A stretch of 64,000 nt of DNA from Streptomyces roseolus (GTDB taxonomy: Bacteria; Actinomycetota; Actinomycetes; Streptomycetales; Streptomycetaceae), in assembly GCF_014649855.1 (NCBI RefSeq), contig NZ_BMTV01000019.1, positions 1-64,000 on the forward strand, written 5' to 3'. Made by a program: the position numbers and the translations under genes. Under the pieces are notes generated by a model. That model saw nothing but the letters and a program-made list of their open reading frames with translations, searched no databases and was not told the DNA's origin. The stretch's first letter is position 1. The number at the start of each line of letters is the position of its first letter. This document shows positions 1-9,037 of this stretch, piece after piece.

Positions 1-1
1 C

Positions 2-52
2 GTCCGCTACGAAGCGACCGTGCTGGTCGCAGCCATCAACGAGTGGCTGTGA
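2..52 (+). CDS. 3' end of a protein gene, function unknown (partial)
   Basis: Only the last 16 codons and a TGA are inside the window, reading VRYEATVLVAAINEWL. The frame is open from the window edge, and codon use (third-position G/C) fits a real gene. The tail is too short to assign a family. The next gene follows 79 bases later on the same strand. Confidence 0.4.
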   Translation, partial: VRYEATVLVAAINEWL

Positions 53-131
53 CCAGCACTTTCACAACAGACCCTAGACGCCGGGCGCCCGTCCGGTGTC
101 CAGCACCCGGATCGTGGGAAGGATGCAGTTC

Positions 132-500
132 ATGGCCGAGAGAAATCCGGAGACGCACGTCATCGACTTCCGTGCCGCCGAGCAGCTGCTGGCCGCACGG
201 GACCCGCGTGGTGCCGTGAAACTGCTGGACTCGGTCATCGCCGAGCACCCGGAGAACACGGCGGCCCGGCTGCTGCGGGCGCGGGCCTTCTTCGCCGCCG
301 CCCAGCTGCGGCCCGCGCAACTGGAATTCGAGCTGGTCCTGGAGCGGGAGCCGGACAACGCCTTCGCCCACTTCGCGCTCGCCCGCACCCTCCAGCGCTC
401 CGGGCAGGACGCCCGGGCCACCCGGCACTTCCGGCTGGCCGCCGCGCTCGACCCCCGTCCCGAGTACGTACGGGCCGCGGGCTTCGGCACCGAGGACTGA
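132..500 (+). CDS. Small tetratricopeptide-repeat protein
   Basis: This 122-residue, probably cytoplasmic protein is almost entirely helical TPR sequence. Two to three repeats are visible, with spaced Ala, Leu and Pro positions (for example ARDPRGAVKLLDSVIAEHPE, then REPDNAFAHFALARTLQRSG, then DPRPEYV). TPR proteins are protein-interaction scaffolds; no catalytic motif is present and the partner is unknown. I chose ATG 132 because a GGAAGG Shine-Dalgarno sequence lies at 117-122, nine bases upstream. An in-frame ATG at 123 and GTG at 96 are possible but poorly placed for that ribosome site. Confidence 0.75.
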   Translation: MAERNPETHVIDFRAAEQLLAARDPRGAVKLLDSVIAEHPENTAARLLRARAFFAAAQLRPAQLEFELVLEREPDNAFAHFALARTLQRSGQDARATRHFRLAAALDPRPEYVRAAGFGTED

Positions 501-519
501 CGGCCCGGTCCGCCGGGGC

Positions 520-867
520 TCAGCGCTCCCCGCGGTCCCGGCCGTCGCCGTCCGGACGCCGGGGCCACCCGCCGCCCCGGTCGCCGTCGTACCCGCCCCG
601 CTCCCGGCCGTCGCCGTGGTCGGGTTCGTACGGCGGGACGTCACGGCCCGGCTGCCAGTGCGGTCCCTGCCGCAGACGGCGCAGGACCATCGTCAGATCG
701 GCCGCGACCACCAGGAGCAGCACCCCGCAGGCGATCGCCCAGCCCGGGCGGCCCACCAGCACGAAGGCGACCGTGCCGAAGACCGCCCACACCATTCCCC
801 AGGCACTTAGCCAGAACCGCAGCCGCAGCGCGCTGCGCGCGGTGGCCGGCTCGCTACCGGTACGCAT
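520..867 (-). CDS. Small two-helix membrane protein, DUF6343-like
   Basis: A 115-residue protein that starts MRTGSEPATARSALRLRFWL and has two hydrophobic helices at about residues 17-37 and 42-60. A very hydrophilic tail rich in Arg, Gly and Asp follows. This arrangement resembles the DUF6343 family of streptomycete membrane proteins, whose function is not known. The start chosen is the ATG at 867; the longer open frame upstream has no family-like sequence. It is followed on the same strand by nothing closely coupled, so it is probably monocistronic. Confidence 0.65.
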   Translation of the reverse strand: MRTGSEPATARSALRLRFWLSAWGMVWAVFGTVAFVLVGRPGWAIACGVLLLVVAADLTMVLRRLRQGPHWQPGRDVPPYEPDHGDGRERGGYDGDRGGGWPRRPDGDGRDRGER

Positions 868-953
868 GGCGGCGCCCTCTTCCGTCGGTTTTCCGCGGGC
901 ACTTCCAGCATGGACCCGTCCGGGGGCGAAGGGAACGGCGCCGGGAGCCGGGC

Positions 954-1286
954 TCAGTGCACGATCGAGTAGCTGTGCCAGGCCAGGGTGCCCGGCGCGA
1001 TCGAGTCGGCGCTGTTGGTGGGCAGGTAGATCGTGTCCTCGCCCCGGCAGTGCGGGGTCCGGTAGAGGATCAGGTCCACCAGGGTGCCGTTCTCGACCCG
1101 GGTCGCCCCGAGCGGCATCCGGTGGCAGCCCCTCACCGGCGGGCTCATCACCCGCACCACCTTCTCCCCGCGCGTCTCGTACGTGACGGGGCCGACGGCG
1201 GTGCGGCCGAGGCCCGAGCAGCCCGCGACCGTGAGCGTGAGGAGCACGGCCCCGGTGGCGGTCGTGAGACGCCGGCGAACGGACAT
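954..1286 (-). CDS. Small secreted lipoprotein, unknown function
   Basis: A 110-residue protein with a signal peptide (MSVRRRLTTATGAVLLTLT) ending in a lipobox TVAGC at about residue 22. It should be lipidated on that cysteine and anchored to the outer face of the membrane. The mature part has two further cysteines (RGCHRM and PHCRGE) that could form a disulfide. It has no motif I can assign. The start ATG at 1286 is preceded by AAGGGG. The gene is divergent from the helicase that follows. Confidence 0.7.
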   Translation of the reverse strand: MSVRRRLTTATGAVLLTLTVAGCSGLGRTAVGPVTYETRGEKVVRVMSPPVRGCHRMPLGATRVENGTLVDLILYRTPHCRGEDTIYLPTNSADSIAPGTLAWHSYSIVH

Positions 1287-1510
1287 GGCGGATCCCCTTC
1301 GAACGGGCGGGCGAGGCGGTCGGCGGCAGCCCCGGAGGCGAAAGTGCTGGTCGACGCAACCCTCCCGCCGTCGGAGACGGCTGTCATCCGGGATTGGGCC
1401 GCCCGGGGGACACACGCCGGCGTCCGTTGTCAGACCCCGCCCGTAAGGTCGGGGCTACCGGCGCGGAGGCTCCGCGCCGGCCGGTGGACCCCGGGGAGGA
1501 AGGGCGGCAC

Positions 1511-4354
1511 ATGACGGAGCGCTGGACGGCCCGTGCCGCCGTCTTCCTGCCCGCGGCGCTGCCGCGCCAGGGCCGGATCGCCCTCTGGGCGCCCGACGGG
1601 GCGCCGCTGCCCGCCCCCGACGACCTCGCCGGCGCGGAGTCCACCCGGATCGCCGTGGCCCGCCGGCACGGCACCGGCACCCGCCGCCGCGAGGTTCCCG
1701 CCGTCACCCTGCCGGTGGCCACCGCCCTGCCCCTGCTGGTCGCCGCCCGGCACCACCCCGCCGCCCACCCCGCCACCGCCTGCTGGGGCGCCGCCGCCCT
1801 GCACGCCCTCCACCTCGTCGCCCGCGGCCGGCTGCTGCCCGGCCTCACCGCCGACGACCTGGACACCTGGCGGGCCGGACCGCTCGACGCCGAGGACATC
1901 GCCCATCTGCGCGCCGTCGCCGCCGCCATGCCGTACGAGGCGCACGCGGTGCCCGTCGCGGGGCCAGGCCCGCTCGCCCTGCCCGATCCGGAGGCCCTGG
2001 TGCGGGCCTTCCTCGACGCGGTCGCCGACACCCTGCCCCGTACCCCCGCCGCCGTGCACGCGGTCGGCGCGCCCTTCGCCGCCGCCGCGCCGCAGCACCT
2101 CCCCGGGGCCCGCGCCTGGGCCGCCGAGGCCGCCGCAGGCATGGACGCCGGGGTGCGGATCTCGCTCCGCCTCGACCTCTCCGCCGCCGAACTGTTCGAC
2201 AGCGCCGACGAGGCCGGGGGCGGCCCCGAGCGGCGGGCGGCCGCCGCCATCCCGCAGGTGCACAGCCTCGCCGACCCGACCCTCGTCATCGACGCCGCCG
2301 CCCTCTGGGCGGGGGAGGGCGAGCACTTCGGCCCCCGCGCCCGGATCGACGCCCTCCTCGCGCTGCGCCGCGCCGCCCGGATCTGGACCCCGCTCGGCCG
2401 GCTCCTGGAACGGGACGCGCCCGACGTCCTCGCCGTCACCGAGGCCGAGCTGTACGAGCTCCTCGGCCCGGCCGCGGCCCGGCTCGCCGACGCCGGGGTC
2501 GCCCTGCACTGGCCGCGCGACCTCGCCCGCTCCCTCAGCGCCTCCGCCGTCGTCCGCCCCGCCCGCTCCGCGCCCGGCTCCGCCACCGACGGCACCAGCT
2601 TCTTCGACTCCACCGAACTGCTCCGCTTCGACTGGCAGCTCGCCCTGGACGGCGACCCGCTCACCCAGCGCGAGATGGACGTCCTCGCCGAGGCCCACCG
2701 CCCCGTCGTACGCCTCCGCGACCGCTGGGTCGTCGTCGACCCCGACCTCGTCCGCAAGGCCCGCAAGCGCGAACTGGGCCTGCTCGAACCGGTCGACGCC
2801 CTCGCCGCCGCCCTCACCGGCAGCGCCGAGGTCGACGGCGAGACCGTCCCCGCCGTGCCCGTCGGCGCGCTCGCCGTCCTCCGCGACCGGCTCCTCGCCG
2901 GCCCCGAGCCGGCCGCGCCGCCGCCCGGACTCACCGCCACCCTGCGGGACTACCAACTCCGCGGCCTCGCCTGGCTCGACCTGATGACCTCGCTCGGCCT
3001 CGGCGGCTGCCTCGCCGACGACATGGGCCTCGGCAAGACCGTCACCGTCCTCGCCCTCCACCTGCGCCGGGCCCGCCGCGAACCCACCCTCGTCGTCTGC
3101 CCCGCCTCCCTCCTCGGCAACTGGCAGCGGGAAGCCGCGAAGTTCGCCCCCGGCGTGCCCGTCCGCCGCTTCCACGGAGCCGCGCGCGAGCTCGGCGACC
3201 TCGACGGCGGGATCGTCCTCACCACCTACGGCACCCTGCGCACCCGCGCCGCCCGGCTCGCCGAGCGGTCCTGGGGGATGATCGTCGCCGACGAGGCCCA
3301 GCACGTGAAGAACCCGTTCTCCGCGACCGCCAAGGCGCTGCGCTCCCTCCCCGCCCCCGCCCGGGTCGCCCTCACCGGCACTCCCGTGGAGAACAACCTC
3401 TCCGAGCTGTGGGCCCTCCTCGACTGGACCACCCCCGGACTCCTCGGCCCGCTCAAGGCCTTCCGCGCCCGGCACGCCCGCGCCGCCGAGAACCACGAGG
3501 AGCTGGAGAACGAGGAGGCGGTGGAGCGGCTCGCCCGGCTCGTCCGCCCCTTCCTGCTGCGCCGCCGCAAGTCCGACCCCGGCATCGTCCCCGAACTGCC
3601 GCCCAAGACCGAGTCCGACCACCCGGTGCCGCTCACCCGCGAACAGGCCTCGCTGTACGAGGCGGTGGTCCGTGAGACCCTGGGCCTGATCGAGGCCGCC
3701 GAGGGAATGGCCCGGCGCGGACTGGTGATGAAACTGCTGACCTCGCTCAAGCAGATCTGCAACCACCCCGCCCAGTACCTCAAGGAGGACGCCCCGCGCG
3801 GCGGCGGCACCGCCCGCCTCGCCGGCCGCTCCGGCAAGCTCGCCCTCCTCGACGAACTCCTCGACACCATCCTCGCCGAGGACGGCTCCGTGCTGGTCTT
3901 CACCCAGTACGTGACGATGGCCCGGCTCCTCGCCGACCACCTCACCGCCCGCGGGATCGGGAGCCAACTCCTGCACGGGGGCACCCCGGTGGCCGAGCGG
4001 GAGCGGATGGTCGACCGCTTCCAGGCGGGCGAGGTCCCCGTCTTCCTGCTCTCCCTCAAGGCCGCCGGCACCGGCCTCAACCTCACCCGCGCCGGCCACG
4101 TCGTCCACTACGACCGCTGGTGGAACCCGGCGGTCGAGGACCAGGCCACCGACCGCGCCTACCGCATCGGCCAGACGCAGCCCGTACAGGTCCACCGGCT
4201 CGTCACCGAAGGCACCGTCGAGGACCGCATCGCCGAACTGCTCCGCGCCAAGAAGGCCCTGGCCGAAGCTGTCCTGGGCTCCGGCGAGGCCGCCTTCACC
4301 GAACTCACCGACCGCGAACTGGCCGACCTGGTCTCCCTGAGGAGGTCCGCGTGA
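1511..4354 (+). CDS. SNF2-family DEAD/DEAH-box helicase
   Basis: A 947-residue ATPase of the bacterial SNF2/Rad54-like group. The N-terminal half (about 1-470) is the SNF2-associated region found in bacterial members. The motor follows: Walker A DDMGLGKT near residue 505, DEAQ box near 594, motif III LTGTPVENNLSELW, and motif VI QATDRAYRIGQT near 880. Such proteins translocate on duplex DNA and remodel protein-DNA complexes, but the substrate of this group is unknown. ATG 1511 follows a GGGGAGGAAGG ribosome site. The stop overlaps the start of the SWIM-domain gene by four bases, so the two products are co-translated and probably work together. Confidence 0.9.
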   Translation: MTERWTARAAVFLPAALPRQGRIALWAPDGAPLPAPDDLAGAESTRIAVARRHGTGTRRREVPAVTLPVATALPLLVAARHHPAAHPATACWGAAALHALHLVARGRLLPGLTADDLDTWRAGPLDAEDIAHLRAVAAAMPYEAHAVPVAGPGPLALPDPEALVRAFLDAVADTLPRTPAAVHAVGAPFAAAAPQHLPGARAWAAEAAAGMDAGVRISLRLDLSAAELFDSADEAGGGPERRAAAAIPQVHSLADPTLVIDAAALWAGEGEHFGPRARIDALLALRRAARIWTPLGRLLERDAPDVLAVTEAELYELLGPAAARLADAGVALHWPRDLARSLSASAVVRPARSAPGSATDGTSFFDSTELLRFDWQLALDGDPLTQREMDVLAEAHRPVVRLRDRWVVVDPDLVRKARKRELGLLEPVDALAAALTGSAEVDGETVPAVPVGALAVLRDRLLAGPEPAAPPPGLTATLRDYQLRGLAWLDLMTSLGLGGCLADDMGLGKTVTVLALHLRRARREPTLVVCPASLLGNWQREAAKFAPGVPVRRFHGAARELGDLDGGIVLTTYGTLRTRAARLAERSWGMIVADEAQHVKNPFSATAKALRSLPAPARVALTGTPVENNLSELWALLDWTTPGLLGPLKAFRARHARAAENHEELENEEAVERLARLVRPFLLRRRKSDPGIVPELPPKTESDHPVPLTREQASLYEAVVRETLGLIEAAEGMARRGLVMKLLTSLKQICNHPAQYLKEDAPRGGGTARLAGRSGKLALLDELLDTILAEDGSVLVFTQYVTMARLLADHLTARGIGSQLLHGGTPVAERERMVDRFQAGEVPVFLLSLKAAGTGLNLTRAGHVVHYDRWWNPAVEDQATDRAYRIGQTQPVQVHRLVTEGTVEDRIAELLRAKKALAEAVLGSGEAAFTELTDRELADLVSLRRSA

Positions 4355-5631
4355 ACCGCCCCGGAGCCCGGCCCGGCCGCCCCGCCCCGCGCGGAGCCGG
4401 CCCCCGCCACGACGACCGCCGCCGCACCTTCCCGGCCGTCCCGCCCCGCGAGGCCGCCGACGGCAGCTTCGCCGGCACCTGGTGGGGCAACGCCTGGGTG
4501 GCCGCCCTGGAGCGCACCGCCCTCGACCAGGCCCGCCTCGGCCGGGGCAGGGCGTACGCCGAGCGCGGCCACGTCGACGCCATCACCGTCACCCCCGGCC
4601 GGGTCGTCGCCTACGTGCACGGCAGCCGGATCCGCCCCTACCGCACCGAGATCCGGATGCGGACGCTCGGCGACGACGGCTGGGAGCTCTTCCTCGACCG
4701 GGCCGCCGCCCGCCCGGAGCACATGGCTGCCCTCCTCGACAAGGAGGTCCCACACGCCCTGGAGGCCGTCGAAGGGCTGCTGCCCGCCCCCGGCGACCTG
4801 CTCCCCGACTGCTCCTGCCCCGACGACGGCTTCCCCTGCAAACACGCCGCCGCCCTCTGCTACCAGGCCGCCCGCCTGCTCGACGAGGACCCCTTCGTCC
4901 TCTTCCTGATGCGCGGCCGCGGCGAGGGCGAACTCCTCGCCGAACTCTCGCGGCGCAACGCCGTCCGCTCCGCCGCCGGGACCACCGCCGCCGCGCCCGT
5001 CCTCCCCGCCGTGCCCGCCCGCGAGGCGCTCGCCGCAGGGCCCCCGCTGCCGCCGCCCCCGCCGCTGCCGCTCCCCGACCGGCCCGGACGGCCCGCCGTC
5101 TTCCCGCCGGACCCGCACGCCCCGGACCCGCTGGCGCTCGACCTGCTCGCCGGCGAGGCCGCCGCCCGCGCCCACGCCTTCCTCGCCACCGGCCACGACC
5201 CGGTCGCCGGCCTCACCCCCTGGCAGGATGCCGTCCGGCTCGCCGCCGCCCACCCCGGTTCCGGCCTCACCGCCTCGACCCGCGCGCTCTACCGCGACCT
5301 GGCCGACGCGCTCGACCGCACCCCCACCGACCTCGCCCGCGCCGTCGCCGCCTGGCGCCAGGGCGGCGCGGCCGGCCTCGCGGTCCTGGAAGAGCCCTGG
5401 GACCCGCCCGCCGGTCCCTTCGACCGTGCCAGACCCGCCCTCCTCGCCGCCGACTTCCCGGCCTTCCGCCCCTGGCGCAACCACCTCTCCACCGCCTCGC
5501 TCCAACTCCGGCTCGGCAAGGACGGCCTGTGGTACCCGTACGAATCGGACCCCGGCCGCGAGGACTGGTGGCCGCGCGGCACACCCGACTCCGACCCGGT
5601 CGGAGCCCTCACCGAACTCCTCGGCCGCTGA
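4351..5631 (+). CDS. SWIM zinc-finger protein
   Basis: A 426-residue protein with one SWIM zinc-binding motif, DCSCPDDGFPCKHAAAL, at roughly residues 150-166 (C-x-C...C-x-H). The N-terminal part (GTWWGNAWVAALE) is typical of the SWIM proteins paired with SNF2 helicases. The middle has a Pro-rich linker (GPPLPPPPPLPLP). SWIM fingers bind DNA or protein. The GTG start at 4351 lies inside the helicase stop codon and follows a strong GAGGAGG site. Translational coupling implies a helicase accessory role, which is inference; no direct function is known to me. Confidence 0.88.
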   Translation: MNRPGARPGRPAPRGAGPRHDDRRRTFPAVPPREAADGSFAGTWWGNAWVAALERTALDQARLGRGRAYAERGHVDAITVTPGRVVAYVHGSRIRPYRTEIRMRTLGDDGWELFLDRAAARPEHMAALLDKEVPHALEAVEGLLPAPGDLLPDCSCPDDGFPCKHAAALCYQAARLLDEDPFVLFLMRGRGEGELLAELSRRNAVRSAAGTTAAAPVLPAVPAREALAAGPPLPPPPPLPLPDRPGRPAVFPPDPHAPDPLALDLLAGEAAARAHAFLATGHDPVAGLTPWQDAVRLAAAHPGSGLTASTRALYRDLADALDRTPTDLARAVAAWRQGGAAGLAVLEEPWDPPAGPFDRARPALLAADFPAFRPWRNHLSTASLQLRLGKDGLWYPYESDPGREDWWPRGTPDSDPVGALTELLGR

Positions 5632-5769
5632 AGCCCGTCCGGAGTCGCCACTCGAACGGAACCTCCCTCGAAGGAGTGAAACCCGGCGACGGCCGGATCC
5701 GGCAGACGCGTTCGTGGCGTTTATTCCGGTACGGGCACTCGCCCGTGCAACTCCGGAAGGCAGGAAGCC

Positions 5770-6564
5770 ATGAGGCAGATGCGCCGAAGTGGTCTGGCCA
5801 CACTGTTGGTCACGGGTGGTGCGCTCGCGCTGTCGGCGGGCGCCGCCCACGCGGACTCGGGTGCCGAGGGCGCCGCGGTCGGCTCCCCGGGAGTCGGCTC
5901 CGGCAACACGATCCAGCTGCCGGTCCACGTACCGGTCAACCTCTGCGGGAACACCGTCAACGTCGTCGGGCTGCTCAACCCGGCCATGGGGAACGCCTGC
6001 GCCAACACCTCGGCCCCGGCAGGGGAACAGCGGGACGGCGGTCCCGGCCGCACCCACAAGGACGAGGCCGTGACCCCGCGCGGCGGCGAACAGACCGGCG
6101 GCGGTTCCTCCGACGGCGGGGCCGTCAACGGCGGCGGATCCACCGCCGAGAGCCACACCGAGGGCTCCCCGGGCGTGCTGTCCGGCAACGGCCTTCAGCT
6201 CCCGATCGACCTGCCGGTCAACGTCGTCGGCAACTCGGTCAACGTCGTGGGCATCGGCAACCCGGCCGTCGGCAACACCGGGGTCAACGCCCCGAGCACC
6301 CCCGAGGAGCCGCAGGTCGAGACCCCGACCCCGCGCCCCCAGACCCCGGTGCGCAACCTTCCGCCGAAGCCGGTCGCCGAGCAGGAGAAGCCCGCCGCTC
6401 CGGCGCCCGCGCCCGCCCCGGCCCCGCAGGGCGGGACCGAGCGGGTCGTGCTCGCCGCCACCGGCAGCGACTCCGTCGGCTACGCCGCCGCCGGCAGCGC
6501 CGCGCTCCTTCTCGGCGGCGCGCTGATGTACCGCCGCGCCCGCCGCGCGGGCGACCAGGTCTGA
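5770..6564 (+). CDS. Long chaplin with two chaplin domains and an LAXTG sortase signal
   Basis: A 264-residue secreted hydrophobic coat protein. Residues 1-28 are a signal peptide ending AHA. Chaplin domain 1 (about 35-78) contains NTIQLPVHVPVNLCGNTVNV and ends NACANT. Domain 2 (about 137-178) repeats the pattern. A Pro/Ala spacer, then LAATGS, a transmembrane stretch and an RRARR tail form the sortase anchor. Long chaplins are linked to the cell wall and help coat aerial hyphae with an amyloid-like surface layer. Domain 1 has the usual two cysteines while domain 2 has none. The ATG follows GGAAGG. The copy letter (chpA, B or C type) cannot be decided here. Confidence 0.92.
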   Translation: MRQMRRSGLATLLVTGGALALSAGAAHADSGAEGAAVGSPGVGSGNTIQLPVHVPVNLCGNTVNVVGLLNPAMGNACANTSAPAGEQRDGGPGRTHKDEAVTPRGGEQTGGGSSDGGAVNGGGSTAESHTEGSPGVLSGNGLQLPIDLPVNVVGNSVNVVGIGNPAVGNTGVNAPSTPEEPQVETPTPRPQTPVRNLPPKPVAEQEKPAAPAPAPAPAPQGGTERVVLAATGSDSVGYAAAGSAALLLGGALMYRRARRAGDQV

Positions 6565-6610
6565 CCCGGACCTGCCACGCCGGGGGCCGGCGCCGCTGAC
6601 GCCCGAGCCG

Positions 6611-7336
6611 TCAGCGGTCGGCCCGGCCCGGCGCCCCCTCCGCGCCCGTCACGCCGGGCGCGCCCCCGTGCCCGGACGCCGGCCCGAGCCAGGCGCGGAG
6701 CACCGTCTCGATGGCGGCGGAGACCCGGGCACGGGCCTGGTGGCGGGGGACCCCGGACATCAGCAGCGCGTCGTACGGCGTGTCCACGTGCCGCACCGAG
6801 GCGCGGACCGCGGCCGTCACGGCGCCCCGGTCGAGGGCCCGTCCGGCGGCCGTCCTGCCCACCCGGCCGCTGCCCTTCGTGGAGGCGTGGGCGGCGATCT
6901 CGGCGGCCCGCTCCGGCGGCATCGCGGGGAAGAGCCGCAGGATCTCCACCCGCAGGGCCTCGGTGATCCGGGCGTCCCGCACGGCGCGCCGTTCAGCGTC
7001 CCGGGCCCGGCGCCGCGCGCGGGCCTCCGCGTCGGCGAGGCAGGCCGCCTCCGCCCGGGCCAGGGCCTCCTCCTCGACGAGCAGCCCCTGGCGCTCGTAG
7101 CGGGTGCGGCGCCGGTTGTGGCGGACCACCACCGCCCACAGGGCGCTCTGTTCGCGGGCGCGCCGGGTGAGCGCGGTGTCGCCCCGGCGCAGGAAGACGA
7201 GGTGGCCGAGGTCGGCGCAGTCCAGGCAGACCGGCTGGTGGTACTCGACGATCATCCGCTCCAGCGGACCCTGCCGGCACTCCGAGCAGCGGCGGCGGCG
7301 CAGCGGCTCGACGACGACGGGGGCGACGAGGTCCAT
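6611..7336 (-). CDS. DUF2293 domain protein
   Basis: A 241-residue basic protein. The N-terminus has a likely zinc-binding cluster (CSECRQGP, then CLDCADLGH). A long Arg/Ala-rich helical segment with many RAR and RRR runs follows (about 95-125), and then the C-terminal DUF2293-like domain (about 130-215, LRLFPAMPPERAAEIAAHAS). The function of DUF2293 is unknown; the basic helix and Cys cluster suggest nucleic-acid contact, which is inference. It is 11 bases downstream of the next gene on the same strand, so the two probably form an operon. Confidence 0.75.
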   Translation of the reverse strand: MDLVAPVVVEPLRRRRCSECRQGPLERMIVEYHQPVCLDCADLGHLVFLRRGDTALTRRAREQSALWAVVVRHNRRRTRYERQGLLVEEEALARAEAACLADAEARARRRARDAERRAVRDARITEALRVEILRLFPAMPPERAAEIAAHASTKGSGRVGRTAAGRALDRGAVTAAVRASVRHVDTPYDALLMSGVPRHQARARVSAAIETVLRAWLGPASGHGGAPGVTGAEGAPGRADR

Positions 7337-7347
7337 GACCGCCGTCC

Positions 7348-7806
7348 TCAGCGGAGCCCGGGCGCGGCGGCGGCGACGAACCGGGCGAGGGCGTCCTTGG
7401 CCAGCTCGGAGCGGCGGGTCCGGTCGGCCGTGCCGACCGCTTCGTGCATGCAGTGCGTCTCGTCGAAGGCGGCCTCGGCGAGCCGCCGCAGTTCCGCGTC
7501 GTCGCAGACCAGCTGGACGCGGAAGAGGGCCTGCCGGGCGGCGGTCCGCTGCCGGTAGGAGGCGTGCCGCGACTCCTCGGCCTCCTCGGAGCCGGGCTCC
7601 TCGACGGCCCGGAACCAGCGGTCGTTCTGGCTGTGCCGGTACTCGACGACGGCGCCCGCGAAGGCGCTGTAGGTGGCGATCCGCTCCTGGCGGAGTTGCT
7701 CGTTCCGGGCGAGGGCCGCCGTGCGCAGGGTCATCCGTCCCTGGAACCAGTGGGTGGCGATCACGCCGAGAAGCGTGCCCGCCACCGCTATCAGCGCCAC
7801 ATCCAT
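7348..7806 (-). CDS. Membrane-anchored helical protein, unknown
   Basis: A 152-residue protein with one N-terminal transmembrane helix (MDVALIAVAGTLLGVIATHW) and a long cytoplasmic, mostly helical remainder rich in Arg, Glu and Ala. I do not recognise a family. Single-helix proteins of this shape are common in streptomycetes and lack assigned roles. It lies 11 bases upstream of the DUF2293 gene on the same strand, so it is probably the first gene of a two-gene unit. Confidence 0.65.
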   Translation of the reverse strand: MDVALIAVAGTLLGVIATHWFQGRMTLRTAALARNEQLRQERIATYSAFAGAVVEYRHSQNDRWFRAVEEPGSEEAEESRHASYRQRTAARQALFRVQLVCDDAELRRLAEAAFDETHCMHEAVGTADRTRRSELAKDALARFVAAAAPGLR

Positions 7807-7866
7807 GCCGTGGTCCTCCCCCGAGTCGCCGTTCCCGACCGCCCGAAGATCCTTCGGTCGGTCAGA

Positions 7867-8244
7867 TCATGGCATTCCGGCGGGGCTCCCGTCACCGTCG
7901 TACCGGGCGGCGAGGGCCGCCGCCAGCCGGTTCCTGGCCGCCGTCTGCGCGGCGATGCGGGCGTCGAGCACGGCGAGCCGCTCGCGGGCTATCTCCAGGC
8001 CCCGGGCGGAGGGGCGCACCGACGGCAGGTCCCCGTCGAGACAGGAGCGGAAGGCCGCCACGTCGTCGAGGGTGAGTCCGGCGTCGAGGAGGTACCGGAT
8101 GTTGGCGACGCGGACCACCGCGCCCTCCTCGTAGACCCGGTAGCCGTTGGCGGCGCGGTCCGAGGCGATCAGGCCCGCCTGCTCGTAGTGGCGCAGGGAC
8201 CGCGCCGACGTGCCTGTCCTGCGGGCCAGTTCACCGATGCGCAT
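7867..8244 (-). CDS. MerR-family transcriptional regulator
   Basis: A 125-residue regulator. The winged helix-turn-helix is at the N-terminus (MRIGELARRTGTSARSLRHY, then EQAGLIASDR and NGYRVYEEGAV), followed by a dimerisation coiled coil (about 82-115). The short C-terminus has no metal-binding cysteines, so it is not a classic metal sensor. MerR proteins twist promoters with long spacers. It lies 13 bases downstream of the SDR gene, and a MerR-type dyad sits in that gene's promoter at 9038-9059, so it probably controls its own operon. Confidence 0.88.
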   Translation of the reverse strand: MRIGELARRTGTSARSLRHYEQAGLIASDRAANGYRVYEEGAVVRVANIRYLLDAGLTLDDVAAFRSCLDGDLPSVRPSARGLEIARERLAVLDARIAAQTAARNRLAAALAARYDGDGSPAGMP

Positions 8245-8257
8245 CCGCCCAGTCGTA

Positions 8258-9022
8258 TCACGCGACCAGCGCGCCCCCGTCGACCGGGAGCACGGTGCCG
8301 GTGAGGAAGGCGGCCCCGGGGTCGGCGAGCGCGGTGATCGCCCAGGCGACCTCCTCGGGCCGCCCGATCCGCCCGAGCGGGGTGTGGGCGAGCTGCCAGG
8401 CGCGGACGGCCTCGCGCTGCTCCGGGGTGAGGCCCATGTGGTCGGCGATCGGGGTCTCGATCGCGCCGGGGGCGACCGCCACCACCCGGACGCCGGCGGG
8501 GGCGAGTTCGACGGCCCAGCAGCGGGTGAGGGTCTCCAGGGCGCTCTTGGTCGCCGGATAGACCGAGTTGTCCGGCCAGCCGCGCTGGCCGACGGTGGTC
8601 GTCACGTTCACGACCACCCCGCCGGAGGCGCGCAGCGCGGGGACGGCGGCCTGGGTGAGGAGCACCGGCGCGAGCAGGTTCGTCTCCAGGAGGGGTGTGA
8701 TCCCGGCCCGGTCGAGGGTGCCCAGGGGGCCGCCGGCGGCGATGCCCGCGTTGTTGACCAGGACGTCGAGGCGGCCGTGGTCGGCGCGCACGCGGCGGAC
8801 GAGTTCCTCGGGCGCGCCCTCGGCCGTGACGTCGGCGGGGAGCGGGTGGATCGCGCCGAGAGCCTCGGCCGCGGTCTCCCGCAGGGGCTCGGACCTGCGG
8901 CCCACGGCGACGACGGTCGCGCCCTGCCGGGCGAAGGCGCGGGCGGTGGCCCGGCCGATGCCGGTGCCCGCGCCGGTGACGAGGACGACCCTGGGGGAGG
9001 CGGTGGTGTCGAGGGTGTTCAT
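8258..9022 (-). CDS. Short-chain dehydrogenase/reductase (SDR)
   Basis: A 254-residue classical SDR with an NAD(P)-binding Rossmann fold. The glycine motif is VTGAGTGIG near residue 15, then NNAG near residue 90, and the active-site YPATK near 155. The usual catalytic serine region reads NVTTTVG, so threonine may replace serine. The C-terminal PVDGGALVA tail is typical. The substrate cannot be predicted. It is the first gene of an operon with the MerR regulator, a common arrangement for inducible detoxifying oxidoreductases. Confidence 0.88.
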   Translation of the reverse strand: MNTLDTTASPRVVLVTGAGTGIGRATARAFARQGATVVAVGRRSEPLRETAAEALGAIHPLPADVTAEGAPEELVRRVRADHGRLDVLVNNAGIAAGGPLGTLDRAGITPLLETNLLAPVLLTQAAVPALRASGGVVVNVTTTVGQRGWPDNSVYPATKSALETLTRCWAVELAPAGVRVVAVAPGAIETPIADHMGLTPEQREAVRAWQLAHTPLGRIGRPEEVAWAITALADPGAAFLTGTVLPVDGGALVA

Positions 9023-9037
9023 GCGGCCGATGGTGGA

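Noticed and set aside
1430..4195. A 921-codon open frame antisense to the SNF2 helicase
   Set aside because: Composition is Gly/Glu/Val-rich shadow coding from third-position GC; the sense frame has complete helicase motifs.
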